Shown: positions 1 to 10,180, counted from the first letter of the stretch. The stretch is DNA of 64,000 nucleotides from CBDHFQ01 sp965262565 (GCA_965262565.1 CBDHFQ010000038.1:1-64000), one strand, 5' to 3'. Notes: generated by a model from the sequence alone, not told the origin. Numbers and translations are program-made.

Positions 1-2190
1 TTCCTGAATATAGTGTTCGCATTGTTGGTCTATAGCGGCATTCAAAAAGAAAGCCAACACAGTGGCAGCGGGTCCATTAATGGTCATGGAGACAGAAGTC
101 GCTTTATGGCAAAGATTAAACCCACTGTACAATTTTTTTGCGTGATCCAGGCTTGCAACAGATACTCCTGAATTTCCTATTTTACCATATATGTCTGGTC
201 TCTCATCTGGATTTTCTCCATATAAGGTTACGCTATCAAAGGCAGTAGATAGTCTTTTGGCTGGCATATTCATAGATACATAATGGAAGCGCCTATTAGT
301 TCTTTCTGGCCCTCCTTCACCGGCAAACATTCTGGTAGGATCTTCCCCTTGTCTTTTAAAGGGAAATACTCCTGCAGTATATGGGAAAGAGCCGGGAACA
401 TTTTCCTGTAGGTTCCATTTAAGGATATCTCCCCAGCCCATATATGACGGAAGAGATACACGAGATATTCGATTGTGAGAAAGACTTGTGTGATACGTAT
501 CTACTTCGATCGTTTTTTTGCGAACTTGATAAGAATAGGTATCCGCTTTATATGTGTCAATTTTATTTTTCCAGCTTTCAAGAATTTGTTGATTCTCCCT
601 GTCCAGTTTAAGTTGTAGGCTATCTTTCAATGCTAACAAAGAAGTGTGCTGAATATCAGTTGATGGAATATCTTCGCCATTGTTGAGCATTTCTATCGTC
701 GTCATCACTGCATGTAGTTGATGAGCGATGGTTGATTGTTCGTCCGTCCATTTATTGTAAGCTTTGATCGTATCCGAAATTTCAGATAAATATCGCGTAC
801 GGGCAGGAGGAATAATGAATATTTTTTTGGAAGGTTCTTCATTTAGAGTTAAGGATGATTTGAGCGGATTACGGGTTTTATTACCTAACATTGAGATGAC
901 CGCATGATACAAGCGATTCATTCCAGGGTCATTAAATTGCGAAGCAATAGTTCCGTAAACCGGTAATTGCTCATCTTCTGTCTCCCATAACTGGTGATTG
1001 CGCTTATACTGTTTTTTAACATCCCTTAGCGCATCTTGAGCTCCCCGCTTATCAAATTTATTCAATGCAATCAGATCGGCGTAATCCAGCATATCAATTT
1101 TCTCTAATTGGGTTGCAGCTCCGTATTCGGGAGTCATCACATATAGGGAAACATCTGAGAAGTCGATGATTTCTGTATCTGACTGACCTATACCGGAGGT
1201 TTCCAGGAGGATCAGATCAAATTGAAAAGCTTTTAATATTTTTAATACTTCCGGGATGTGTTTTGATAAGGCGAGGTTTGACTGCCTTGTAGCCAAAGAA
1301 CGCATGTATATGGAAGGATGATTTACGGCATTCATCCTGATTCTATCTCCTAACAAGGCTCCTCCACTTTTTCTTTTGGAAGGATCTACCGAAACGATAG
1401 CCATCCGCTTATCTGGAAAATCCATTAAAAATCTCCTAACCAGCTCATCGACCAAGGAGGATTTCCCTGCTCCCCCCGTCCCTGTTATTCCTAAAATGGG
1501 GGGATGCTTTAAGTTTACTAATTGAGCGTTAACGGCCTCCAAAATTAATGGCGTATGCAGGCTTTGATTCTCTATGGCGGAGATCAATTGAGCAACTTGG
1601 TGGAATTGAACTTGCTTCTCTGCCTCTTGTAAGACATTTGTCCCGACACTGGCACCAAAATTACCGGATTTGCCAGCATTAGGTGAAGCAGACAATTTTC
1701 CAAATGTTTCACTTAATAATTGTCGTACGTCCTCTACAGAAAAGTTTCCGGTAGGAAAATCTGCTTTAGACAGAAGGTCATTGATCATCCCTTGTAATCC
1801 CATACTTCTCCCATCATCTGGGGAGTAGATTCTTGCAATTCCATACTGGTGCAGGGTTTCAATTTCATCGGGAAGAATGGTTCCGCCGCCACCCCCAAAG
1901 ATGTTAATATGGCCACATTGTCGTGCCTGAAGCAGATCAAATATGTATGTAAAAAACTCTATGTGTCCACCTTGGTATGAAGTTATGGCAATCGCCTGTA
2001 CATCTTCCTGAATGGCGGTGTTGACAATTTCATCCGCAGATCTATTATGTCCTAAATGTATTACCTCTGCTCCGGAGGACTGAAGTATTCTCCTCATGAT
2101 GTTAATAGAGGCATCATGTCCGTCAAATAAAGAAGCTGCTGTTACAATTCGAATATTGTTTTGAGGGATATAAGGGGCAGTATTATTCAT
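1..2190 (-). CDS. icmF: IcmF-type fused acyl-CoA mutase (isobutyryl-/methylmalonyl-CoA mutase family), N-terminal part
   Basis: Open frame of 730 codons running off the left edge, read by translating the minus strand from the ATG at 2190-2188; no in-frame start lies just upstream. Residues 14-140 form a B12-binding domain with the DGHDAS motif (His25 would be the lower axial cobalamin ligand). Residues 230-450 are a MeaB-like G3E GTPase with Walker A GITGTGGAGKSS (235-246) and a VDPSKRKSGGALLGDR stretch. The rest is the start of the mutase barrel. The order B12 domain, GTPase chaperone, mutase defines IcmF, which interconverts isobutyryl-CoA and n-butyryl-CoA and carries its own repair chaperone. 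Family length is about 1,100 residues, so roughly a third is missing beyond the window. The exact substrate (isobutyryl, pivalyl, isovaleryl or methylmalonyl) cannot be told. Confidence 0.92.
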   Translation of the reverse strand, partial: MNNTAPYIPQNNIRIVTAASLFDGHDASINIMRRILQSSGAEVIHLGHNRSADEIVNTAIQEDVQAIAITSYQGGHIEFFTYIFDLLQARQCGHINIFGGGGGTILPDEIETLHQYGIARIYSPDDGRSMGLQGMINDLLSKADFPTGNFSVEDVRQLLSETFGKLSASPNAGKSGNFGASVGTNVLQEAEKQVQFHQVAQLISAIENQSLHTPLILEAVNAQLVNLKHPPILGITGTGGAGKSSLVDELVRRFLMDFPDKRMAIVSVDPSKRKSGGALLGDRIRMNAVNHPSIYMRSLATRQSNLALSKHIPEVLKILKAFQFDLILLETSGIGQSDTEIIDFSDVSLYVMTPEYGAATQLEKIDMLDYADLIALNKFDKRGAQDALRDVKKQYKRNHQLWETEDEQLPVYGTIASQFNDPGMNRLYHAVISMLGNKTRNPLKSSLTLNEEPSKKIFIIPPARTRYLSEISDTIKAYNKWTDEQSTIAHQLHAVMTTIEMLNNGEDIPSTDIQHTSLLALKDSLQLKLDRENQQILESWKNKIDTYKADTYSYQVRKKTIEVDTYHTSLSHNRISRVSLPSYMGWGDILKWNLQENVPGSFPYTAGVFPFKRQGEDPTRMFAGEGGPERTNRRFHYVSMNMPAKRLSTAFDSVTLYGENPDERPDIYGKIGNSGVSVASLDHAKKLYSGFNLCHKATSVSMTINGPAATVLAFFLNAAIDQQCEHYIQE

Positions 2191-2365
2191 ATTCTGGTTG
2201 CGAATTTCATATGAGTCCTTCGTAATATACTTTTTACAATCTATAAAGTTTTACACAATTTCTGGGCAAAGTACTGCAGATGACATCTTTTAAAATACGA
2301 ATATTACATACCTTAAACAATTTGAGTGCTTCTACGAATACATAGCATACCATATATATAAGCGA

Positions 2366-3328
2366 ATGATGCGTGCGTACTTGTTGTGCTGGATTGGATT
2401 ATTAATATCATTATCCGTAATTTCTCAAAACCCCCAATTTTCGGACGAAGTAATTTTAGTCTATATCCCAATAGAAAACAGACAATTTTATTTTGTCAGC
2501 GATACCCAAATCTATGACCAAAATTGGCATGATCTTCCTCAAATAAAATTTTGGAGAGAAATCATGAAAACTTCTAAGGATACCAGTCTTATTAATATAT
2601 TTTCTAATAGGAAAATTTTGGGTAAAATTCCTACCGAGTGGTACGATAACTTGCCTTCCAGATATGAGCAAACAAAGTTGAAAGATAAAATTAAACGCGC
2701 TTTCAACATTCCCAATACTACTGGTCTTTATATAACGGGGGGCAAAAAAGAATACTATCAAATAGTGAAGGTACTTCCAGATATTCACGAAGCTATTTGT
2801 GTATTCACAGAGGAAGAGGTAGACCCTTGGTATGCTCAAGCAATCTTACTAATAGAGAGTCCGGGAGTATTAAGATTTTCTCCTGTAGGTGCGTATGGAC
2901 CTTTCCAACTTATGCGGCAGGTTGCTCTTAATCAAGGATTAGTTGTCAATAGTGTAACTGATGAGAGAAAGGACATACATAAAGCCTCCAGAGCGGCAGC
3001 AACCTTCATTCAAAATGTGTGTCTTCCCGAAACAAGAAAGTTACTAAAGAATAGAGGGATTTCCTTTGAAGAAGATCAGCTTTGGTTCAAGCTACTTGTA
3101 CTCCATGTATATCATTCAGGAGCCTCAAATGTAAATAACGCACTGAAGAAACTAGATTCTATTCAGGGAGGACCTTCTTTGATTCAACAACTCTGGCATG
3201 TCCAAAATAGGGGATTCCAAAATGCCTCTCAAAACTATTCCCAAATAGCTTTAGCAAGTCTCCTTGAATTAGAAGAACTAATATTTCAACTTAAGGGATT
3301 TATACGTCAAAATTTTTACTTTGATTGA
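2366..3328 (+). CDS. Lytic transglycosylase-like (SLT fold) exported protein, paralogue 1
   Basis: 320 residues with an N-terminal hydrophobic export signal (about 4-20). The C-terminal half carries the lytic transglycosylase signatures: LLIESPG with the presumed catalytic Glu164, GAYGPFQLM (175-183), a YHSGASNV segment matching the family's AYNAG motif, and a QNYSQIALAS segment near the end. Residues 25-150 are a domain I do not recognise, shared with the next two genes. Such enzymes cleave the MurNAc-GlcNAc bond of peptidoglycan in the periplasm without hydrolysis. It is the first of three same-strand paralogues. The start has two consecutive ATGs; the first is used here. Confidence 0.75.
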   Translation: MMRAYLLCWIGLLISLSVISQNPQFSDEVILVYIPIENRQFYFVSDTQIYDQNWHDLPQIKFWREIMKTSKDTSLINIFSNRKILGKIPTEWYDNLPSRYEQTKLKDKIKRAFNIPNTTGLYITGGKKEYYQIVKVLPDIHEAICVFTEEEVDPWYAQAILLIESPGVLRFSPVGAYGPFQLMRQVALNQGLVVNSVTDERKDIHKASRAAATFIQNVCLPETRKLLKNRGISFEEDQLWFKLLVLHVYHSGASNVNNALKKLDSIQGGPSLIQQLWHVQNRGFQNASQNYSQIALASLLELEELIFQLKGFIRQNFYFD

Positions 3329-3478
3329 AATATATTCTATGCCATTAATCAAAGAATAATTCAAATTGGGTTAGCAAAATTAACCATACACGTAAACATC
3401 CTAAATTGAATCATCATTATTAGGTATATTATAGTTGACGTTGGAGTATAAGCAGTCAGGAATAGGTTAATAACAATT

Positions 3479-4711
3479 ATGTCGGAACGTGTTTTATGGA
3501 GTAGGATTCTATGGCCTACACAGGGAATATTATTTGCTTGCATTGTCTTTATATACGTTATCTTTTACACTGAGGGAGATAATACATCTATAAACTTGGA
3601 TTCATTGGAAGCTATCCCCATAGCTCCGTCATATATGGCATTTACCATTTACAGTAATGATAGCATTGCCAACTTGACTCTCTCAGATACCACTAATTAT
3701 CCTAATATTTCCTTTCAATTATTCAGTAACGATAGTATTGACAAGCTTAACCAAAAGAGTCCTCGAAAATATTCTCCAAACGTTCTCCCCATTGATACCA
3801 TCAATTTTCTTTCTATCCTGGATCAGATGAATGCTTGCCCGGTGGTGTTAACTGATTCTACCATTTACAAAGAAGGATGGGACTCTCTTCATCAAACAAT
3901 ATTTTGGCAAAATATAATTAGTATGGATGGAGATCAGTGCCTGGTGAATATCGCTAAAACCAGGCAGGTGTTAGATACTATTTCTTCAACATATTGGGCA
4001 GAATTAAGTGATTCTTCCCGATCCGTGTATCAGGATTCCTTAAGAAGCGTAATGGACCTCGACTCTACTGAAACAATATATGCCACCACGGGAAAAAACC
4101 ATTATTATAATTTTGAATCTGCCATACCCAGTATAGCCAGAGGTGTTGCCTTATTCAAACTTCTTCATTTAGATCCCTGGTATGCTCAAGCCATTTTGTT
4201 GATCGAAAGTCCTGGAGAATTGAGGTTTTCTCCTGTAGGTGCTTATGGATCATTTCAGCTGATGAAGGAAGTAGCGATGGAATATGGACTTATCGTTAAT
4301 GATAGTATAGATGAGCGAAAGGAATTTGACAAGTCTGCTTATGCTGCAGCACAGCTGATAAAGAAAAGGTGTATCCCACAGGCCAGAGCTATGCTCAAGA
4401 AGCATGAACTTCCATTTAAAGAGTCTGATCTATGGTTTAGATTATTAGTCTTACATATATATCACGCTGGAGCAGGTAATGTCATGAGTGTCCTAAATGT
4501 AATTCAACCCACAGAAGGAGGAATACCACTATTACAACAAATTTGGTCCACAGAATCAAAAGGCTTTAAAAATGCCTCTCAGAACTATACACAAATTGCT
4601 TTAGCTTCACTGTTAACCCTGGACAATCTGGTGCATGAGCTCGATGAAGAACTCTGTGTAGAAACAGAACCTGTTATTCCTGATACTTCCGCCTATTTTG
4701 CAGCTTATTAA
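3479..4711 (+). CDS. Lytic transglycosylase-like membrane-anchored protein, paralogue 2
   Basis: 410 residues. It differs from its neighbours in having an uncleaved-looking membrane anchor (about residues 15-31) and an extra Ser/Asn/Asp-rich stalk of about 80 residues in which a short unit (IYSNDSIANL / LFSNDSIDKL) is repeated. The catalytic half is intact: LLIESPG with Glu243, GAYGSFQLM, YHAGAGNV and QNYTQIALAS. The WYAQAILLIESPG block is nearly identical to paralogue 1, which points to tandem duplication. Expected role is peptidoglycan cleavage from the outer face of the inner membrane. The preceding 150 bases show no clear promoter or terminator. Confidence 0.72.
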   Translation: MSERVLWSRILWPTQGILFACIVFIYVIFYTEGDNTSINLDSLEAIPIAPSYMAFTIYSNDSIANLTLSDTTNYPNISFQLFSNDSIDKLNQKSPRKYSPNVLPIDTINFLSILDQMNACPVVLTDSTIYKEGWDSLHQTIFWQNIISMDGDQCLVNIAKTRQVLDTISSTYWAELSDSSRSVYQDSLRSVMDLDSTETIYATTGKNHYYNFESAIPSIARGVALFKLLHLDPWYAQAILLIESPGELRFSPVGAYGSFQLMKEVAMEYGLIVNDSIDERKEFDKSAYAAAQLIKKRCIPQARAMLKKHELPFKESDLWFRLLVLHIYHAGAGNVMSVLNVIQPTEGGIPLLQQIWSTESKGFKNASQNYTQIALASLLTLDNLVHELDEELCVETEPVIPDTSAYFAAY

Positions 4712-4815
4712 AAATACTCATTTCCCGCTTATTCTTACACACGCTCAATAGGGGAGAATTATTATCGTTATAGAATGGTAATATTTCGACACCTAAACCA
4801 TTCCATCGATCAGTC

Positions 4816-5814
4816 ATGCACCATCTCCTAAATGTGAGTTGTTTCATTACTATTCTCCTTGTCTCTGTTCCCATTATTACAGATGCACACAGGCCTAACT
4901 ATTTACAGACAGTTACTCACGATCATTCCTTTCAAAAAATTACCATCGTCCAGGATCCTGATATGTATAGAGAAGCTTGGGATGAAGCTACGGAAGTTCA
5001 GTTTTGGAGACAGCTTATGCGAATCTCTCCAGACTCTTCACTTATTTATACTCCTGGACATAAGATTATTCTGGAAGGAATTAACACAAGAAAGTGGTAT
5101 TCATTCTCGTCCTGGCAAAGAAAACGATACTTGGATAAAGTCAGATCAAGGCATGGATGGAATGATAAGCTGATGGTAGCCCAAGGAAAAAGAGCTTATT
5201 ACGAAATTGAAAAGGTGATTCCTCAAATAGATGAAGCAGTTAGCATTTTTGAAGAACAAGAGGTCGATCCATGGTACGCCCAATCTATTCTGCTCATAGA
5301 GTCTCCTGCCAAACTTCTTACATCTTCTGCTGGCGCGTATGGCCCCTTCCAGTTGATGAAATCCATTGCTATTAAGTTAGGGCTTACAGTTACGGAAGAA
5401 GTTGATGAAAGAGCAGACTTACGAAAATCCGCAGAAGCCGCAGCCATCATGATGAAAACCATCTGTATTCCCGAAACAAAAATGATTCTTAGAAGACGCG
5501 GGATTTCCTATCAGGAAGATGCCATTTGGTTTCGGCTAATGGTTATGCATGTCTATCACGCAGGTATGGGAAATGTGAATGCCGTACTAAAAAAAATCAA
5601 TGCTAGAAAGGGTGGGAAAGAGCTGATTCAACAAATGTGGCATACTCAAAGTCGCTACTTTCAAAGTGCCTCACAAAACTATTCCCAACTGGCTCTTGCC
5701 TCCTCTATGGAGCTGGATAATTTAGTGTGGATGAACTATCAACAAGTGTGCACTCCTCCTACTTTTCAACAACCAAATGATTATGACTATTTAAAATTAC
5801 TTACCATGAAATAA
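4816..5814 (+). CDS. Lytic transglycosylase-like exported protein, paralogue 3
   Basis: 332 residues with a signal peptide (about residues 5-24, cleavage near ITDA-H). Motifs are conserved: IESPAK with Glu162, GAYGPFQLM (173-181), YHAGMGNV and QNYSQLALAS. It shares the unnamed N-terminal domain (hallmarks W-x-x-A-x-x-x-x-F-W near 55-65 and KRAYYEIEKVIPQI before the catalytic block) with the two genes upstream. It diverges from them more in the segment after the catalytic Glu (AKLLTSSA in place of G-LRFSPV). It ends 6 bases before the convergent GH97-like gene ends, leaving no room for a separate terminator. Confidence 0.75.
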   Translation: MHHLLNVSCFITILLVSVPIITDAHRPNYLQTVTHDHSFQKITIVQDPDMYREAWDEATEVQFWRQLMRISPDSSLIYTPGHKIILEGINTRKWYSFSSWQRKRYLDKVRSRHGWNDKLMVAQGKRAYYEIEKVIPQIDEAVSIFEEQEVDPWYAQSILLIESPAKLLTSSAGAYGPFQLMKSIAIKLGLTVTEEVDERADLRKSAEAAAIMMKTICIPETKMILRRRGISYQEDAIWFRLMVMHVYHAGMGNVNAVLKKINARKGGKELIQQMWHTQSRYFQSASQNYSQLALASSMELDNLVWMNYQQVCTPPTFQQPNDYDYLKLLTMK

Positions 5815-5820
5815 ATTAAT

Positions 5821-8613
5821 TTAGTCAAAATAATAATCATTAGACTTAATAGGTATAGGGTCCCCGAAAGGAGTAGCTAATGAAAGCTGTACTTTATTTT
5901 CTCCTAACCTCCCAACGTAGGCCATAATGATTCGATGCCACCCTTTTTTCAAGCTTATACTACCAGCACTTTCCGTCAGAAGTGAATTGGGTACATGATG
6001 TACAATATTTTTATCCGCCAGATTCACATAAACTTCCCCATCCGAAAGGACATTGATCGTATACAAGTTGTCCTCATCAATCCGGATCAACCCCCGAAAA
6101 GTCATTGTGTAGTTTGAGTCGGACATCCAGCTTAATTTTGGCCTTAAAGATCTTACAATACCCTTCTTGACAGTATTTTCAGAAAACAAGGTGGTAGGAG
6201 AAATAGTATATCCGGGTTTATAAGCGTATCGCAACCCTTGTCTAATTGTTCCTACAGAATCAGCCTCCTTAGGAATACTCATCCTGTATGTTCTCACGCT
6301 CACCTCACTTTGAATACCGATAGGAATAAAATAGGCTGCTGAAATCGTAGTAGTTCTGTTAATTTTGATCGGTTTTCTATAAATAGGAGAACGCCAGCCA
6401 GGTTCTCTCCCATTCGTAGTATATCTAATAGTTTTATTTTCAGATGGTTCCAATTCCACATAGGTCTCTTTCCAGAACAATGTATCACCAGACAACATTC
6501 CAGGACCTTTAAAAGAGAAAAAGTGTTCTTCTTCTTTGGCAAATTGGGCTTCCCTCTTATCAAAGGCTTTAGCTTTCAAATTTAATGACTTCCTGATGAC
6601 AATAGGCTTCCTGTATAAACTGCTTTTCTCTGAAACTTCAGTCCCATCCAGGGTATATCTAATAGAATAATTAGCCTCCGGAACCTGCATACTTACCTGC
6701 GTAGGACTTTCTACATAAGTATCAGCATAGGTAAATTCAATAGATTGTAAAGGCAATGTACTTGGGTGAAACTTTACCAGAACTCCTCCTCCTCCAGTTA
6801 AGGCTATAGGTAGCGACTGCTGATTATTTACAATAGAGCCCGATCTCAGCACACCACCTGTATATTTGGATGGATCTTTCACCAAGGAAGCTTCATACGT
6901 CTGATCTGAAAGAAAATGAAGTGGAATCTCAACTTCCTGTGCTTCAGGACCGTTAACTAATCCCAAAAACCATTGCTCTCCAGATCTTCTGGCAATAGCC
7001 GTTAAACTACCCAGGTCACTTATGTCCAATACCTGCGTCTCCTCCCAATGGGAAGGGATCTCCTGTAAAATATCAATCGCCGGATGAAAAAGATATTCCT
7101 GAGGAGTAGCTGTCCAATGAGAAAGCGCAGAATGTAACAAAACAGTATTAGCAAGCGGATAAACTAATTTAAAAGGACTGTGTTCAGTGATGTTGGTTTG
7201 TGCCAATGAGTAACTACCTAAGCCTCTTACAGATTGAACAAAAGGAAGAATAGTGTAGTGAGCTTGCAGTTTTCCAATATTCTCCAACTCATTCCCCTGA
7301 TGATTAATTTCTAAAGACTTTTTGTAGCCAATGATTCCAGGTAATGCATACATGGGCACAGAACCATTTGCCCCTTCTGAAATACTAACCATCAATTGGA
7401 AGGCATTAGCCTCTTCTATATATTCTTCTAATACATTAGCTCGCTCAATTTCAGTAAGATCAGGAAATTGACTTATTTCTACACCTACAATTCCATTTTT
7501 CTGGTAATAGGCAAAAAGATTTCGCCGAAACCTTACATCTGCAATAGTAGCAACCGCAATTCTAATCCAAAGAGATGATTCATAGGATCGTGAAATTTCT
7601 AGCAATTCATTTAGAAATGTAGTGTCTGCACTTAACTCATTTGGGACATCGAGTAATATATAGTTTATTTTAAGCAGAGTAGATTGATCTAGAAAACTGG
7701 AAAAATGTGTGTGTATAGAAGTGTCTCGTGGAGGCCGATAACTGAGCATTTTACCCGGCAGCGTCAGTCGATTATGCTTTTCCCTTGAAACATCATCTGC
7801 AAAACGAATGTGCTTTGCCATTTGGTTATCCAGCAATGCATGTAAATTGTCAGTAAGTTGAATACCACGCCACGTACTAATTTTTTTGTGTGGCCTTTCC
7901 CAGGAAATGGATCCCGTATTCAATTTGGTATTGAAAGTAGATCCCCTGCTTACAGCTAATGAAATAGAACTATGTTGAAGCTCCTCACTTTCGAATAGGC
8001 AACTATATCCAGAACTATCCCCATGTTGAAGTAGTATAGGCAAACTCACCATAGAATCTTCCATCTGTTGCTCCAGATTCCCCTTAACATATATAGGAAA
8101 CGACTCCTCTGTTTCCTCAGGATACCAGATAGAAGGAATTTTTGCTAAATTCCATTCCGTAAACTCCTCCTTAATCAACACCCGTTGATTGGAGAAGCTC
8201 TCTCCCAGCAAATACCTGAAAGCAATACCATCATTGTATACTCTCCACTCTACTTTAAATCTCAGTCCGCTTCTTCTGTGAAGAACAGGAATAATGACTT
8301 CATTAAATCGATAAGAAATCGTATCTCTGTTTTCAAGATGAAAGAAGTTGCCCGCCTCCGAATTATACTGAGGCTGACCTATCCTCGCAGATCGCCCCAA
8401 TTCAGTATTATTCACATGTAATCCCAATAAAGAAGGTCGAAAGATTAATTCTTTATCCTTATAAATGGTATAATACAATTTCCCTGCTCTGACAAAAAGC
8501 TCAGTTTCTAACGAGCCATCAGGACTGGTAATGCTTACTTTTCGCGGCAGGAATGTACAACTCACTAAACAAATGAGCGAAGACAAACATAAGCTGCTAA
8601 TCCATCCTTTCAT
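5821..8613 (-). CDS. GH97-like lipoprotein with degenerate active site, chitobiase-type repeats and PA14-like C-terminus
   Basis: 930 residues with a lipoprotein signal (LVSC, Cys19). Residues 25-270 match the GH97 N-terminal domain (SPDGSLETELF...YNDGIAFRYL). Residues 280-540 follow the GH97 barrel, and 545-620 resemble its C-terminal beta domain. Then come two chitobiase-C-like modules (about 623-705 and 706-790, each with IRYT-DG/NGRE) and a PA14-like module (795-930). The usual GH97 strand motif ending in K-V/I-D-F reads GVEISQF (377-383), and the region where the family has a conserved RTYPN...EGv.G.E reads MYALPGIIGYKKS. Known GH97 enzymes are alpha-glucosidases or alpha-galactosidases; this one is probably a sugar-binding relative or has changed chemistry. 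It is likely on the outer membrane. No SusC/SusD neighbour is present. Confidence 0.75.
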   Translation of the reverse strand: MKGWISSLCLSSLICLVSCTFLPRKVSITSPDGSLETELFVRAGKLYYTIYKDKELIFRPSLLGLHVNNTELGRSARIGQPQYNSEAGNFFHLENRDTISYRFNEVIIPVLHRRSGLRFKVEWRVYNDGIAFRYLLGESFSNQRVLIKEEFTEWNLAKIPSIWYPEETEESFPIYVKGNLEQQMEDSMVSLPILLQHGDSSGYSCLFESEELQHSSISLAVSRGSTFNTKLNTGSISWERPHKKISTWRGIQLTDNLHALLDNQMAKHIRFADDVSREKHNRLTLPGKMLSYRPPRDTSIHTHFSSFLDQSTLLKINYILLDVPNELSADTTFLNELLEISRSYESSLWIRIAVATIADVRFRRNLFAYYQKNGIVGVEISQFPDLTEIERANVLEEYIEEANAFQLMVSISEGANGSVPMYALPGIIGYKKSLEINHQGNELENIGKLQAHYTILPFVQSVRGLGSYSLAQTNITEHSPFKLVYPLANTVLLHSALSHWTATPQEYLFHPAIDILQEIPSHWEETQVLDISDLGSLTAIARRSGEQWFLGLVNGPEAQEVEIPLHFLSDQTYEASLVKDPSKYTGGVLRSGSIVNNQQSLPIALTGGGGVLVKFHPSTLPLQSIEFTYADTYVESPTQVSMQVPEANYSIRYTLDGTEVSEKSSLYRKPIVIRKSLNLKAKAFDKREAQFAKEEEHFFSFKGPGMLSGDTLFWKETYVELEPSENKTIRYTTNGREPGWRSPIYRKPIKINRTTTISAAYFIPIGIQSEVSVRTYRMSIPKEADSVGTIRQGLRYAYKPGYTISPTTLFSENTVKKGIVRSLRPKLSWMSDSNYTMTFRGLIRIDEDNLYTINVLSDGEVYVNLADKNIVHHVPNSLLTESAGSISLKKGWHRIIMAYVGRLGENKVQLSLATPFGDPIPIKSNDYYFD

Positions 8614-8849
8614 GATAATGACTAAGAAATATCCTCTCTAAACTAGTCTAAAACTTCCGAGATCCGAAATATGAGTTTTTCTTTTTGAGAATAAATTTGT
8701 TCAATAAGGAAACCTCATCAGCACTTTTTACCGTATGCAAGGCAATAGTAAGTCATTTTTCTTTGTGGCATTTTATTTGAGCCACTTGCACAAACCATCG
8801 CATTTCGGCACTTCCTAAATTTCTTAAAGCTTTAACTTATAGGCAACCT

Positions 8850-10178
8850 ATGGACCCCATTTTCATTATCGAACTCGTCATTGTAGCGATCATTATTGGA
8901 ATCCAGTTTTGGGTATTTTTCAGAAATAATGCCAGCTTGGATAAGTTGGAACATATTTACCCTGATTCAACCCAGCTAACCGTTAACTCATCTCCTACCG
9001 ATTCAGCTCAGGAAAATGAGGACAGAGTCATATCACAAGAAATTGCCCTCATTCAAGACAAGCCAAGGTATAGCAAGACGTTTAAAGAAATCATTCAAAC
9101 CACCAATGATTATCTCATTCGCAATAAAGGAGGGGCTAATTTTGAGATTCTGAAGGAAATGGCGGAAGATAAGGTAGCAGCTCAGGAAAAGTCGATAGAA
9201 GCTAACATTACCCTTCCCTTGTATATCGGACTGTTATGTACGTTTACAGGCGTCATTATTGGGTTGGTAAAAATTGCTATTGTCGGCGTAAGTGATTCCG
9301 CAATCCAGTCATTTATTGGAGGGGTATTAATAGGGATGATTGGTAGTGCGATGGGATTGGCATTGACTGTAAGAAGTAATAGTAGATATCGTATCAGTAA
9401 AGAAATTGTGGATGAGGGTCAATATACATACTTCACCTTTTTAAGATCCTATATCCTACCTATCCTACCTAAAGGAGCAGAAGAACCTATAGATTCTTTA
9501 CGCGGTAATCTTGCGGCTTTTAACGAGGGATTTGCTCAATATCAGGGGCACATGAATACCTCCTTAAAAGAGACCCTTAGACTGTTTTCCGAGTTAAAAG
9601 ATGTATTCAACCAAATAAGAAGCATAGAGCAGCAATTAAGCGGTATGGGGCATTTCCTGCAGGCGAATGATGGATTGATCAACAAACAATTGCAGTATAT
9701 TAATGAATACGTTCGGAATGCTGAAACCTTCACCCATAAACTGGGAGATCATTTTAGGAAAATGGATGGCCAGATTAATGCGCTGGTTGAAGAAAATATT
9801 AATGCACTGGATAAAAGTACCCAAGCTGCCTATATCAGAATGGATCGCTATCTCGCTTCTTTGGATCATTCGGATAGAACGGCTTTTACCCAGGCGCTAC
9901 AGCAGGACCTCAACCAAATTCATGGAGATGTAGAAAACTTACAGCAAAAATCGAATAGAATAAATGCTATGCTCATCGAACAGTTAGGCAAAGACAATGG
10001 ACTTCAACATCAATTGGTCAATGAATTACAGACCATGAATGCCCGACTGGATCGCGTTATCCGACAGGACAACGATTTTATGAATTCTGCTGCTTTCAAA
10101 ATATTTGTTTATGCTGGAACGGTAGCTTTTGTTGTCAGTATGTTAGGTGGAGTTCTTTACATCGCTAATTCTTTTTAA
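8850..10178 (+). CDS. MotA/TolQ/ExbB-type proton channel protein with long coiled-coil tail (ZorA-like)
   Basis: 442 residues. Membrane segments lie at about 3-23, 121-143 (TLPLYIGLLCTFTGVIIGLV) and 153-174 (SFIGGVLIGMIGSAMGLAL); the latter two are the conserved MotA/ExbB channel helices. Residues 200-400 are helical and coiled-coil-like, and a further membrane segment lies at about 417-440. The next gene starts 2 bases after this stop and encodes a MotB-like partner, so the two very likely form one ion-driven complex. The arrangement resembles ZorA/ZorB, but the C-terminal membrane helix is not something I associate with ZorA. Assignment to motility, envelope function or defence is open. Confidence 0.8.
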   Translation: MDPIFIIELVIVAIIIGIQFWVFFRNNASLDKLEHIYPDSTQLTVNSSPTDSAQENEDRVISQEIALIQDKPRYSKTFKEIIQTTNDYLIRNKGGANFEILKEMAEDKVAAQEKSIEANITLPLYIGLLCTFTGVIIGLVKIAIVGVSDSAIQSFIGGVLIGMIGSAMGLALTVRSNSRYRISKEIVDEGQYTYFTFLRSYILPILPKGAEEPIDSLRGNLAAFNEGFAQYQGHMNTSLKETLRLFSELKDVFNQIRSIEQQLSGMGHFLQANDGLINKQLQYINEYVRNAETFTHKLGDHFRKMDGQINALVEENINALDKSTQAAYIRMDRYLASLDHSDRTAFTQALQQDLNQIHGDVENLQQKSNRINAMLIEQLGKDNGLQHQLVNELQTMNARLDRVIRQDNDFMNSAAFKIFVYAGTVAFVVSMLGGVLYIANSF

Positions 10179-10180
10179 TT

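Noticed and set aside
6300..6563. Open frame inside the GH97-like gene on the same strand
   Set aside because: Shadow frame fully contained in a coherent multi-domain protein, with no family-like sequence.
8692..8699. TAAATTTG as promoter of the MotA-like gene
   Set aside because: Matches the -7 element but no TTTG is found 19-21 bases upstream, and it lies about 150 bases from the start codon.
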